A stretch of DNA of 64,000 bases from Tautonia sociabilis (GTDB lineage: Bacteria; Planctomycetota; Planctomycetia; Isosphaerales; Isosphaeraceae). Every line of letters begins with the position of its first letter. Position 1 is the stretch's first letter. A program made the translations under genes and the position numbers. Below the pieces are notes generated by a model, which searched no databases, had not been told where the DNA came from, and worked only from the letters and a program-made list of their open reading frames with translations. The stretch covers positions 1-64,000 of the forward strand of contig NZ_RYZH01000041.1 in assembly GCF_003977685.1 (NCBI RefSeq), given 5' to 3'. Shown here piece after piece: positions 1-7,376 of this stretch.

Positions 1-548
1 CCGCATCGCTGGTGGGCGTGGTCTGGGACGGGCAGGCCGACCGACGCCGACGGCGAGGGGGAGGTGCCGGGGCCCCGAGCCCACCGAACCTGCACCGGCA
101 GCTTGACAGTCCCCCTCTCATAGATGGGTTCGTTCCGGCGGCCGTCGCGCGGCGGCCATCCGGCTTGGCTCCGCTCCGATCGAGCGCCGCCTTCCCGTCC
201 CGGGGAGGGGCGGAGCGGCGACCCGGGAGACGATCGGTGCGCTCCGGCGCGTGGACCGCCCTCTCGGCGGCCATTGGACGCAACCATTGTTTTATCAGTG
301 AGTTACGTCGCCTTCCCGCCCGACCGACACGGCACGAAATGGGTTCGCTCCGTCGCTGACGACCGCGCCGGTCGGCCGATCGACTCGAGCCGAGCGGCCG
401 ACGCCCTCGATCGGCGCCGGGAGGGTCGCGCCTGGGGGTCGAGCGAGGGGATTGCTCCTGCCAGGTTGCCAAGGATCGGGACGGACGACGGACGCCGCCG
501 GAGGGCCGGTGTCCTCTCCCAGATGATCGCCGTCGGGAGGGGTTCCGG
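1..548. other. Intergenic region, no supported gene
   Basis: This lies downstream of the minus-strand ExbD gene that ends at 549. Open frames here are arginine/proline-rich and look like composition artefacts. The phrase ATGGGTTCG occurs twice (124 and 338), each followed by similar bases, and GGCGGCC occurs as a direct repeat near 137-157. A TTGACA hexamer at 103-108 has no -10 element at normal spacing. Nothing else recognisable is seen. Confidence 0.5.
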
Positions 549-1736
549 TCACTCGATCTCGGCCGGGGCGGAGGGCTTGGCGATGGCGATCTGGAGGCCG
601 ACGGCGTTGGCCGCGTCGACGGCGAGCACGGCGTTGCGGTGAGGGGTGGTGAAATCGGCCATCAGGAGCATGCCGGAGCGGAGGGTGTCGGCGCGGACCT
701 GGCGGAGGCGGTCGGCCAACTGGGCGGGGTCGATGGGCTCCCGATCGACGGAGACTCGGCCGGCGGGGTCGATCTCGACCAGGATGTACTGGTCGAGCAG
801 CTCGTCGAGCGTGCGCATTTGCTGGGCGACGGCGTCGGGGTCGTCGGGCTCGGGGGAGGGGATCTCCAGGGTCTTGAAGTAGAGTGTGGTGGCGGTGACG
901 AGGAAGAAGAGGACGAGCTGGAAGGCGACGTCGACCATGGCCGTCAGGTCGATCTCGTCGGGCTGGTCGGGGGGGTCGGCGGCGAGGGTGAAGGCGGCGG
1001 CCTCCTCGTCCTCGTCGAGCGGGTCGAAGGGCTCGGGCTCGGGGCCGAGGGGGGCGGGCTCCTCGACGCCAGGCTCGTCGGCGTCGGCGTCGGCAACGGG
1101 GGAGGAGCGGCGGAGTTCGACGGTCGGCGGCTCCTGGCGATCGAAGCGGAAGCCGGCCTCGGCGGCCAGGTCGGCCCCGGCGATCGGCTCGGGCTCGTGG
1201 CCCTCGTCCTCGTCCTCCGCGTCCTCGTCGGCGAACTGGGCGTCGAAGACCGGCCCGAGGGCGTCGGCGTCGAGGTCGAGCTCGTCGTCATCGTCGAGGC
1301 CCTCGGAGAGGCCGGGGGCGGTCGGAGGGGGGGGGACGGGACCGAGATCCGAGGTCGGGTCGGGGACGGACCCCGGGGCCGGGGGGCGGAGGTCGGCCGG
1401 TGCGGGGGAAGGCCAGGCATCCGGATCGATGGCCCGGGCCCAGTCGGGGACGGGCACGGACTCCTCCGTCTCGAAGGAGGCCGAGGGGAACGACCGGGAG
1501 GAGTCGCCGGAGGCCGTCGGCGGAGGGCCCTCGCCGGGGAGATCCGGGCCGGCCGGGGGAGCGGGGAACAGCCCTGGCGCGTCGGCGACCCGGACCCAGG
1601 GCGCGCCCGATCCGGCGGGCCGGGCCAGGTCGTCCGCCCGGATCGCCCCCGAGGCCACCCCGGCCCGGACGGCCTCGGTGCTCAGGTCGCGTTCGACTTC
1701 CAGGCGGTCGGAGTGGAAGATGTCCCAGGTGGCCAT
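549..1736 (-). CDS. ExbD/TolR-family protein with N-terminal GYF-like region
   Basis: This 395-residue protein probably belongs to an inner-membrane ExbB/ExbD (TolQ/TolR-type) proton-driven energiser. Residues about 1-55 resemble a GYF_2/DUF4339-type module (a basic turn, then a G.I..DDL.R...W pattern). Residues about 56-260 are an acidic, proline-rich linker. From 261 the ExbD core begins with DLTAMVD, a single membrane helix (about 266-286) containing the conserved aspartate D269, then a periplasmic domain of about 105 residues. Ordinary ExbD proteins are about 140 residues, so the N-terminal two-thirds is extra. It is the third gene of a minus-strand group, after ExbB and a normal ExbD. 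The ExbD assignment is firm; the GYF-like call is tentative and the energised partner is unknown. Confidence 0.85.
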   Translation of the reverse strand: MATWDIFHSDRLEVERDLSTEAVRAGVASGAIRADDLARPAGSGAPWVRVADAPGLFPAPPAGPDLPGEGPPPTASGDSSRSFPSASFETEESVPVPDWARAIDPDAWPSPAPADLRPPAPGSVPDPTSDLGPVPPPPTAPGLSEGLDDDDELDLDADALGPVFDAQFADEDAEDEDEGHEPEPIAGADLAAEAGFRFDRQEPPTVELRRSSPVADADADEPGVEEPAPLGPEPEPFDPLDEDEEAAAFTLAADPPDQPDEIDLTAMVDVAFQLVLFFLVTATTLYFKTLEIPSPEPDDPDAVAQQMRTLDELLDQYILVEIDPAGRVSVDREPIDPAQLADRLRQVRADTLRSGMLLMADFTTPHRNAVLAVDAANAVGLQIAIAKPSAPAEIE

Positions 1737-1879
1737 GAGCGTCGGGGGAGCGAGGGTTTGGGGTCGGCCGGGCGGTCCGAGGGAGCCGGCTCCCGGGGGA
1801 GGAGGCCCGGTTGGGGGATCGCCCCCGCCCGAGGGAGGGAGGCGAAGGGGATCGAGGCCGGGTCGAGACGGGGAGGAGG

Positions 1880-2317
1880 CTACGACTGGTTGGCGTCCTC
1901 GACGCCCAGGTGGAGGATGATCCCCTCGACCTCGGCGACGATCGAGCCGACGCGGAGGACCTCGCCGTGGGAGACGGCGCCGTCGGCCTGGAGAACGACG
2001 TGGCGACGGCCGCGGCGGACCCCCTCGGCGACCGCCTCCCGGATGGCCTCGGGAGAGTCAAGCGCGTCGGCCGGGTCGGTACTCATGCCCGAGAAGACGG
2101 CCACCCCCCCGCCGGGCCGGGGGACGAGCGTCAGGTTGGTCGCCAGGGTCTCCTCCACCCCGGTGCCGTAGACCGCCGGCGGCAGCTCGACCTCGGCCTG
2201 GGCCGAGGCCCGGTAGGTGAGCATCAGGAAGATCAGGAGCTGGAAGACCACGTCAACCATCGGCGTCAGGTCGATGGCGGCGTCGAGCGGCGAGCGGACC
2301 TGGCGTTGCAGCAGCAT
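1880..2317 (-). CDS. exbD: ExbD/TolR-family biopolymer transport protein
   Basis: A 145-residue protein of normal ExbD length. A short cytoplasmic N-terminus is followed by the DLTPMVDVVFQ motif, a single membrane helix (about 17-36) with the channel aspartate D22, and a periplasmic domain ending in a variable tail. In this family ExbD pairs with ExbB to turn proton flow into periplasmic work. The start at 2317 was chosen because it gives the standard N-terminus; longer readings add an arginine/proline-rich leader unlike the family. It lies between the ExbB gene upstream and the long ExbD downstream on the same strand, so the complex may contain two different ExbD subunits. Confidence 0.9.
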   Translation of the reverse strand: MLLQRQVRSPLDAAIDLTPMVDVVFQLLIFLMLTYRASAQAEVELPPAVYGTGVEETLATNLTLVPRPGGGVAVFSGMSTDPADALDSPEAIREAVAEGVRRGRRHVVLQADGAVSHGEVLRVGSIVAEVEGIILHLGVEDANQS

Positions 2318-2611
2318 GGCGACGGGAGCCTCGGACGGGGGGAGGGCGGATGACCCAGAACCGATGACCGATGACCGATGATCGGATGACCGATCGCTGA
2401 TGGGTGTGGGCCGATGCCGGAAGACCGGGGCTCGGGAGGGGGATGGCCTCGGGCCTCCGAGGGGACGATCGGGAGCGGGCATCGGCTCCTCTGGACAGGG
2501 GGGGGCGTCGAGGGGAGGTCGGCCCTGGCCGGGCCGAAGGCATCGGCCTCCCGGCCCGGGAGCCGAGATCCCTCGCCCTGCCCTCCGCTGGCCCCGGCCG
2601 TCCCGTCGCCG

Positions 2612-3328
2612 TCACCTCGGCAGCACGGCGCGGACGGTGCCGGAGCCGGGGCGGGGGGAGGAGGCCCGGCCGCTGGTGCGGCGGGTCTCCTCGGCCTCGA
2701 GGAAGTCGAGGAAGCCCTGGAGCTGGCGTTCGGTGGTGTCCCGGAGCTTGCGGAGGCGTCCCTGGAGGTCGTTGGCCAGGAGCATCAGCGGCGAGGCGAT
2801 GATCAGGCCGACGGCGGTGGTCCACAGGCCCAGGGCGATCGAGGCGGCCAGCTGGCTGCCGGGGTCGGTGGCGCGCTGGCCGGCGCCGACGTTGCCGAAG
2901 GCGCCGATCATGCCGATGACCGTGCCCAGCAGCCCCAGCAAGGGGGCGAGCTTGGCGGCGGTGACCACCGAGGCCAGGCGGTTCTCCATCGCGGAGATCA
3001 CCTGGGTGTGGAACTCCATGACCAACAGTTGCTTGATCTTGGCCAGGCCCTTGTGCAGGTTCTCCAGGCCGACGCCGACCAGCTGCGCCAGGGTGGTATG
3101 CCAGTAGGGGGGCCGGTTGCAGAGGTCGACGGCCTCCCGAACCTGGCCGGTCTTGCCGACGAGCGCGGCGACCTGTTCGAGGAGCTGGGCGGCGTGGGCG
3201 TCGTCGAGGGTGCGCTTGCCGATCCCCCGGTAGACCATCACCGCGTTGTAGGTGCCCCAGATGGCAAGCAGGGCCTGGGCCACGTAGATGCCGTAGCCGA
3301 GGAGCTTCAGCAGCAGCGAGATGTCCAT
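2612..3328 (-). CDS. exbB: ExbB/TolQ/MotA proton-channel family protein
   Basis: A 238-residue membrane protein of the MotA/TolQ/ExbB family. An N-terminal helix (about 3-26) is followed by a cytoplasmic stretch. Two further helices include the hallmark PLLGLLGTVIGMIGAF turn and a second helix, ALGLWTTAVGLIIASP, with threonines lining the presumed proton path. The ATG at 3328 begins MDISLLLKLL; upstream codons are basic and unlikely to be translated. It is the first gene of the ExbB-ExbD-ExbD group and is divergent from the response-regulator fusion at 3556. The gap of about 290 bp to the next ExbD has no recognisable gene. Confidence 0.9.
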   Translation of the reverse strand: MDISLLLKLLGYGIYVAQALLAIWGTYNAVMVYRGIGKRTLDDAHAAQLLEQVAALVGKTGQVREAVDLCNRPPYWHTTLAQLVGVGLENLHKGLAKIKQLLVMEFHTQVISAMENRLASVVTAAKLAPLLGLLGTVIGMIGAFGNVGAGQRATDPGSQLAASIALGLWTTAVGLIIASPLMLLANDLQGRLRKLRDTTERQLQGFLDFLEAEETRRTSGRASSPRPGSGTVRAVLPR

Positions 3329-3555
3329 GCACGGCCTCGGGTCGACGATCGGGACGGTGCGAGTGGTGCGGGTCGGATCGGAGGCGCGGGCCGGCCGTCG
3401 GAGACGGGTTCGACCGCGGGCGGCCCGGCGTCTTATTCTTGGATCGGGGCCCTGGCGCCGCAAGACCCCGACGGACTGCGCCTTGCTTCGGGGGAGGCGG
3501 CGCGCGACAATGACCGCCCGTCCGGAAACGACCCGAAGTCGGGGACCGCGTGCCC

Positions 3556-4416
3556 ATGCCGCGCACCGTGCTGATCGTCGACGACGAGCGCGACGCCAAC
3601 GACCTGATGGCCGGGCTCGTCCAGGCCCGCAACGACCGGCCGGTCCAGGTCTTCGACGGGGGATCGGTCCTCGAGGCCGTCCAGCGGCACGAGCCGGAGT
3701 TGATCCTGCTCGACGTGATGTTGCCCGACGTCGACGGCTACGAGGTGTGCGCCCGGCTGAAGCGCCGCCGCGCCACCAACCTCATCCCCATCGTGATGGT
3801 CACCGCCCTGCACGCCCAGGACAACCGCGTGCGCGGCGTCCGAGTGGGAGCCAACGCCTACCTGACCAAGCCGTTCACCCCGGCGCAGCTGTACGAGGTG
3901 ATGGATCGCGCGCTGGCCTGGAGGGGCGAACATATGAACCGTGGCACCGCCGGCGAGATTCAGTTCGATATCCGCAGCGAGACGGACTACCTCGCCGAGT
4001 TGAACGACATGCTCACGGATCTCTACGCCCGCACCCCGCTGACCGAGCGCCAGGTCAAGGATCTGAAGCAGGCCGTGATGGAGATGGGCTCCAACGCCAT
4101 CGAGTGGGGCCACCGCAAGAACGCGGACCTGACGCTCCGGATCATCTACCGGATCGAGCCCGACAACGTCACCCTGATCATCCAGGACCAGGGGCCCGGC
4201 TTCGACCCCCAGCACGTCCCCCACGCCGCCCAGCCCGACGACCCCATCGCCCACCTGGACGTCCGCAACGAGCTGGGGATCCGAGAGGGCGGCTTCGGCA
4301 TCATGCTCGCCCGGGGCCTCGTCGACGAATTCCGCTACAATGACAAGGGGAACGAAGTCACCCTGGTCAAGCGGTTCGAGTCCACCGGCGCCGTCGGGCT
4401 GCCCGAGGGGGACTGA
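3556..4416 (+). CDS. Response-regulator receiver fused to HATPase_c (RsbW-like) domain
   Basis: A 286-residue two-domain signalling protein. Residues 1-120 are a receiver domain with acidic pair D9/D10, phospho-acceptor D53, T83 and K105. Residues about 130-280 are a GHKL/HATPase_c domain of the anti-sigma-factor kinase kind: N box around N180, DQGPGFD near 211-217, and a glycine-rich lid near EGGFGIM. No dimerisation/histidine-box region is seen, so it is not a classic histidine kinase. RsbW/SpoIIAB-type proteins phosphorylate or bind anti-anti-sigma partners, so phosphorylation of D53 could gate that activity (inference). A GTG at 3550 is an alternative start. It is divergent from the ExbB operon. 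No sigma factor or STAS-domain partner is seen nearby. Confidence 0.85.
   Translation: MPRTVLIVDDERDANDLMAGLVQARNDRPVQVFDGGSVLEAVQRHEPELILLDVMLPDVDGYEVCARLKRRRATNLIPIVMVTALHAQDNRVRGVRVGANAYLTKPFTPAQLYEVMDRALAWRGEHMNRGTAGEIQFDIRSETDYLAELNDMLTDLYARTPLTERQVKDLKQAVMEMGSNAIEWGHRKNADLTLRIIYRIEPDNVTLIIQDQGPGFDPQHVPHAAQPDDPIAHLDVRNELGIREGGFGIMLARGLVDEFRYNDKGNEVTLVKRFESTGAVGLPEGD
3920..3936 (+). promoter_or_regulatory. Possible internal ribosome binding site before the HATPase domain
   Basis: A GGAGGGG run at 3920-3926 lies 7 nt before an in-frame ATG at 3934, exactly at the junction between the receiver and HATPase domains (Met127 of the fusion). This is a better Shine-Dalgarno arrangement than the one at the gene's own start. 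It could allow separate production of the ATPase domain, or be a relic of two adjacent genes that fused. Sequence observation only. Confidence 0.4.
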
Positions 4417-4569
4417 TCGGATCGCCGATGGGGGGGATGCCGGAGGGCAGAAGGGGCGGCCGACCCGGCTGGCGGTCGGCGGAGGTGGTGTCGGTTTCGC
4501 CGTCGGGCATCTCCAAGCGCCAGGGAATTCGATTCGATTCGCACTGCACGCCCAGCCCCCCGAGTTGTC

Positions 4570-5454
4570 ATGAGCAGTCCCGAGAACGTTGGAGACACCC
4601 CCGAGATCGACGTGATCGTCGAGGCCACCCGGGAGGGGTTCGAGCGCCAGGTCATCGAGCGGTCGAAGTCGGTCCCCGTCGTGGTCGACTTCTGGGCCGA
4701 GTGGTGCGGCCCCTGCCGGATGCTCGGCCCGGTGCTGGAGAAGCTGGCGCGTGAATATCACGGCGCGTTCGTGCTGGTGAAGGCCGACACCGAACAGCTC
4801 GGCGACATTGCCGCCGCGTTCGGCGTGCAGGGCATCCCGGCCGTGTTCGGCCTCCGAGACGGCCAGATCGTCGACGCCTTCGTCGGCGTCCAGTCCGAGG
4901 CGATGATCCGCCAGTGGCTCGACCGCCTGCTGCCCTCCCCCGCCCAGCGGCTGGCCGCCGAGGCCGCCGCCCTGGAGGCCTCCGATCCCGCCGCCGCCGA
5001 GGCCCGCTACCGAGAGGCCATCGAGCGGGACCCCCGCGAGGCGAAGGCCCGCATTGGCCTGGCTCGCGTGCTGGAGGCCCAGGGCCAGCAGGAAGAGGCC
5101 CGCCAGCAGATCGCCGAGCTGGAACGCCGGGGCTTTCTGGAGCCGGAGGCCGAGGCCGTCAAGGCCCGCCTGGCCCTCGACGCCGCCGCGGCCGACGCTG
5201 GGGACCTCGCCGCCGCCCGCGCCGAGGCCGAGGCGAAGCCCGACGACCTGCTCGCCCGCTTCAAGCTGGCCGAGGCCCTCGCCGCCGCCGGCCAGCACGA
5301 GGAGGCCCTGGCCATCTGTCTCGACCTGGTCGAGCGCGACCGCCAGGGCGTCGGCGAGCAGGCCCGGCAGACGATGCTGGCGATCTTCAACCTGCTGCCG
5401 CCGGACGACCCCGTCGCCGTCGACTACCGGCGGAAGCTGTCGTTCGTCCTCTGA
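4570..5454 (+). CDS. Thioredoxin-TPR protein (CnoX/YbbN-like)
   Basis: A 294-residue cytoplasmic protein. Residues about 15-115 form a thioredoxin domain with the active site WCGPC (C46, C49) and the cis-proline loop GIPAVFG. Residues about 125-294 are TPR-like helices, alanine-rich and regularly spaced, ending in a segment close to the family's C-terminal LLPPDDP.A..YRRKL. This architecture is that of CnoX/YbbN, a chaperedoxin that protects proteins from oxidative aggregation and passes them to folding chaperones. Unlike E. coli YbbN (SxxC), both redox cysteines are kept, so it may be redox active. It stands alone between the receiver/HATPase gene and an unknown gene. Confidence 0.9.
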   Translation: MSSPENVGDTPEIDVIVEATREGFERQVIERSKSVPVVVDFWAEWCGPCRMLGPVLEKLAREYHGAFVLVKADTEQLGDIAAAFGVQGIPAVFGLRDGQIVDAFVGVQSEAMIRQWLDRLLPSPAQRLAAEAAALEASDPAAAEARYREAIERDPREAKARIGLARVLEAQGQQEEARQQIAELERRGFLEPEAEAVKARLALDAAAADAGDLAAARAEAEAKPDDLLARFKLAEALAAAGQHEEALAICLDLVERDRQGVGEQARQTMLAIFNLLPPDDPVAVDYRRKLSFVL

Positions 5455-5802
5455 CGAGGCTCGCCGGGCGAAGGACGACCCGACGACGATCCGGCGCTGG
5501 CGTCATCGCCATCGGCGGGCCGCCTCCCCGACCGTCGTCCCGACCGCGTCGGATCGGGCTTCCTGGTTCTGCCCTTGCCCGGTCGTTCTGCGGAGCGAAG
5601 GCGGGACCCGGCCGCTGTCCAGGAGGCCTTCGGGGCGTTGGCGGTCGCGAGCGTGATGGGCGGCCGGCCGGGAGGAGCAGGGGTCGGGTTCGGGGTCGTC
5701 GCGGCGTCCTGAGTCCGACGACCGGACGACGGGGGGGATTGCCCCTATAATGCGAGGCGGTGCCCGCTTGCTCTGCCTTCCTGCCCGACGGAACGCCCCG
5801 CC
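5455..5802. other. Intergenic region with promoter for the next gene
   Basis: About 350 bp without a supported gene, between the thioredoxin-TPR gene and the unknown gene at 5803. Possible reading frames have arginine/proline-biased composition. The only clear signal is the TATAAT described separately. Confidence 0.5.
5723..5751 (+). promoter_or_regulatory. Putative sigma-70-type promoter
   Basis: A perfect TATAAT -10 (5746-5751) stands out in GC-rich DNA, with CGGACG (5723-5728) at 17-bp spacing as a weak -35. It would start transcription near 5758, about 45 nt before the ATG at 5803. Confidence 0.55.
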
Positions 5803-7104
5803 ATGCCTTCTCCCCTGCGCGACGCCATCGCCCGAGGTCTCTCCCCCGGGGCCGACCTGGCCGCCGAGATCCACGCCCTGGGAGACGTCTCGCTGGCCGA
5901 CCCGGCCGACGCCCTGGCCGTCTGCGAGGCGATCGACCGCCTCCCCCCCGAGCCCCCCGACGACTCGGCCACCCGATCCCCCCTGCACGCGGTGCTCGGC
6001 CTGTTGCAGGGGATCGAGACGAGGCAGGCCTACGAGGTGGTCGTCGAGCGCGGCGTGCCGAGGCTCTCGGCGCTGGTCGGCCGGCTGCTGGAGGCTCCCG
6101 ACGCCGGGACCGAGGCCCGCCGGGGGCTGATCGCCTTCGCGCTGAAGGTGCTGGGGCTGTACCGGGTGCCGGAGGCGGTCGAGCTGATTGGCCGGGCGGC
6201 GCGCACGCCGGGGCTGGACGACGCCTACCTCTGGGAGGTCATCTTCCGCACCTTCGACCAGCAGCACCCGCTGCGACTGACCCTCTGCGACCGCCTGCGC
6301 GACCCGCTCCCCGGCGGCTTCGCCGGCATCGCCTACCTCGACTTCGCCAACACCCTGGCCCGAGCGGGGTTCATCGACGACCACCCGTTCGACACCCCCG
6401 AGGGGCGCGCCCGGCTGCTGGACTTCCTCCGGGACTCCGACCCCGACCGCTTCGACCGCGCCCATCGCGCCGCGGCCGCCCTGCCGTCGCTGGGCGCCTC
6501 GGACCGAGAGCCGTTGCTGGCCCTGGCGATGGACCACCCGTCTGCCCGGGTGCAGATGGAAGGGGCCTGGGCCTCGGCCCGGCTGGGCAGCGAGGCGGGG
6601 GTCCGGTTCCTCTCGAGGATGTGCCTGGACCTCAACCACAGCCTCCAGGCTCGCCTGTATCTGCAAGAGCTCGACCGACACGACGCCGTGCCCGAGCGCT
6701 GCACCGAACCGAACTTCGAGGCCATGGCCAAGATGGTCGACTGGCTCAGCCACCCGATGGAGTTCGGCCGCCCCCCGGACGAGATCGCCCTGGTCGACAC
6801 CCGGGAGCTGCTCTGGCCCCCGACGAGCGACCTCCGCCGCCTCTGGATCTTCCGCTACCGCTACGCCCCCGCCGAGCCGGGGCAGGTCGAGGGGAAGGGG
6901 GTCGGCGTCGTCGGCTCGATCACCTTCGCCCTCTTCGGCGAGACCTCCCCCGAGATGCCCCCCGAGGACATCTACGCCCTCCACTGCTGCTGGGAATTGC
7001 AGGTCGAGGACGACCCCCGCGCCCCCGCCTCGCGCTCGGTGGCCGAGGGGCGCCGGCTGCTGGGGTTCGGCGAGGACGGGGACGCGGCGATCTCGGATGC
7101 CTGA
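5803..7104 (+). CDS. Hypothetical protein with HEAT-like helical repeats
   Basis: I do not recognise this 433-residue protein. It has no signal peptide or membrane segment and so is probably cytoplasmic. Residues about 1-290 are built of paired amphipathic helices rich in Leu, Ala and Arg, resembling HEAT or Armadillo repeats. Residues about 300-420 look different: an aromatic-rich region (LWIFRYRY, followed later by YALHCCWEL) that could be a small beta domain. A TATAAT promoter precedes it. The next gene is a metal ATPase on the same strand, but 270 bp and an AT-rich tract separate them, so a functional link is not evident. Confidence 0.75.
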   Translation: MPSPLRDAIARGLSPGADLAAEIHALGDVSLADPADALAVCEAIDRLPPEPPDDSATRSPLHAVLGLLQGIETRQAYEVVVERGVPRLSALVGRLLEAPDAGTEARRGLIAFALKVLGLYRVPEAVELIGRAARTPGLDDAYLWEVIFRTFDQQHPLRLTLCDRLRDPLPGGFAGIAYLDFANTLARAGFIDDHPFDTPEGRARLLDFLRDSDPDRFDRAHRAAAALPSLGASDREPLLALAMDHPSARVQMEGAWASARLGSEAGVRFLSRMCLDLNHSLQARLYLQELDRHDAVPERCTEPNFEAMAKMVDWLSHPMEFGRPPDEIALVDTRELLWPPTSDLRRLWIFRYRYAPAEPGQVEGKGVGVVGSITFALFGETSPEMPPEDIYALHCCWELQVEDDPRAPASRSVAEGRRLLGFGEDGDAAISDA

Positions 7105-7251
7105 GGCCCGAAGGCCCCTGCCAGCCCGAAGCGGCCGGCAGCCGACCGCGGATCGGGACCCGATCGGAACGCCTCAGCCGCCTCCCTCCGGACCCATGCC
7201 TCCCTCCCCGGTTGACCGCCCTCCGCCCGCCCCCGCCGCGCCGACCTCGTT

Positions 7252-7328
7252 TCTGTTATTTGCTTTTTTATTTTTTCTATTTGTTTTTTATTATAATTTT
7301 TGTTTTGCCATCTATCATCAATCATCCG
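7252..7328. other. AT-rich island with TATAAT, upstream of metal ATPase
   Basis: About 75 bp of almost pure A/T, mainly T runs on the plus strand, inside DNA that is otherwise very GC-rich. It contains TATAAT at 7292-7297, about 80 nt before the ATPase ATG at 7377. It may serve as a promoter UP/UAS region, as the U-tract of a terminator for the upstream gene, or as a binding site for an AT-preferring protein. It is the strongest local composition anomaly in the window. Confidence 0.6.
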
Positions 7329-7376
7329 TCACGATCCCCCCCTCCCCTCAACCCGATCGACCCGGAGCACGCCACC

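Noticed and set aside
103..125. TTGACA promoter
   Set aside because: No -10 element at 16-18 bp, and no gene on the plus strand downstream.
2414..3574. Plus-strand frame opposite ExbB
   Set aside because: Low-complexity Gly/Ala/Glu; ExbB motifs are clear on the minus strand.
5760..7376. In-frame extension of the metal ATPase back to 5760
   Set aside because: It overlaps the unknown gene in another frame, and reads through the AT-rich island as Phe/Leu/Tyr runs. ATG at 7377 fits the family.
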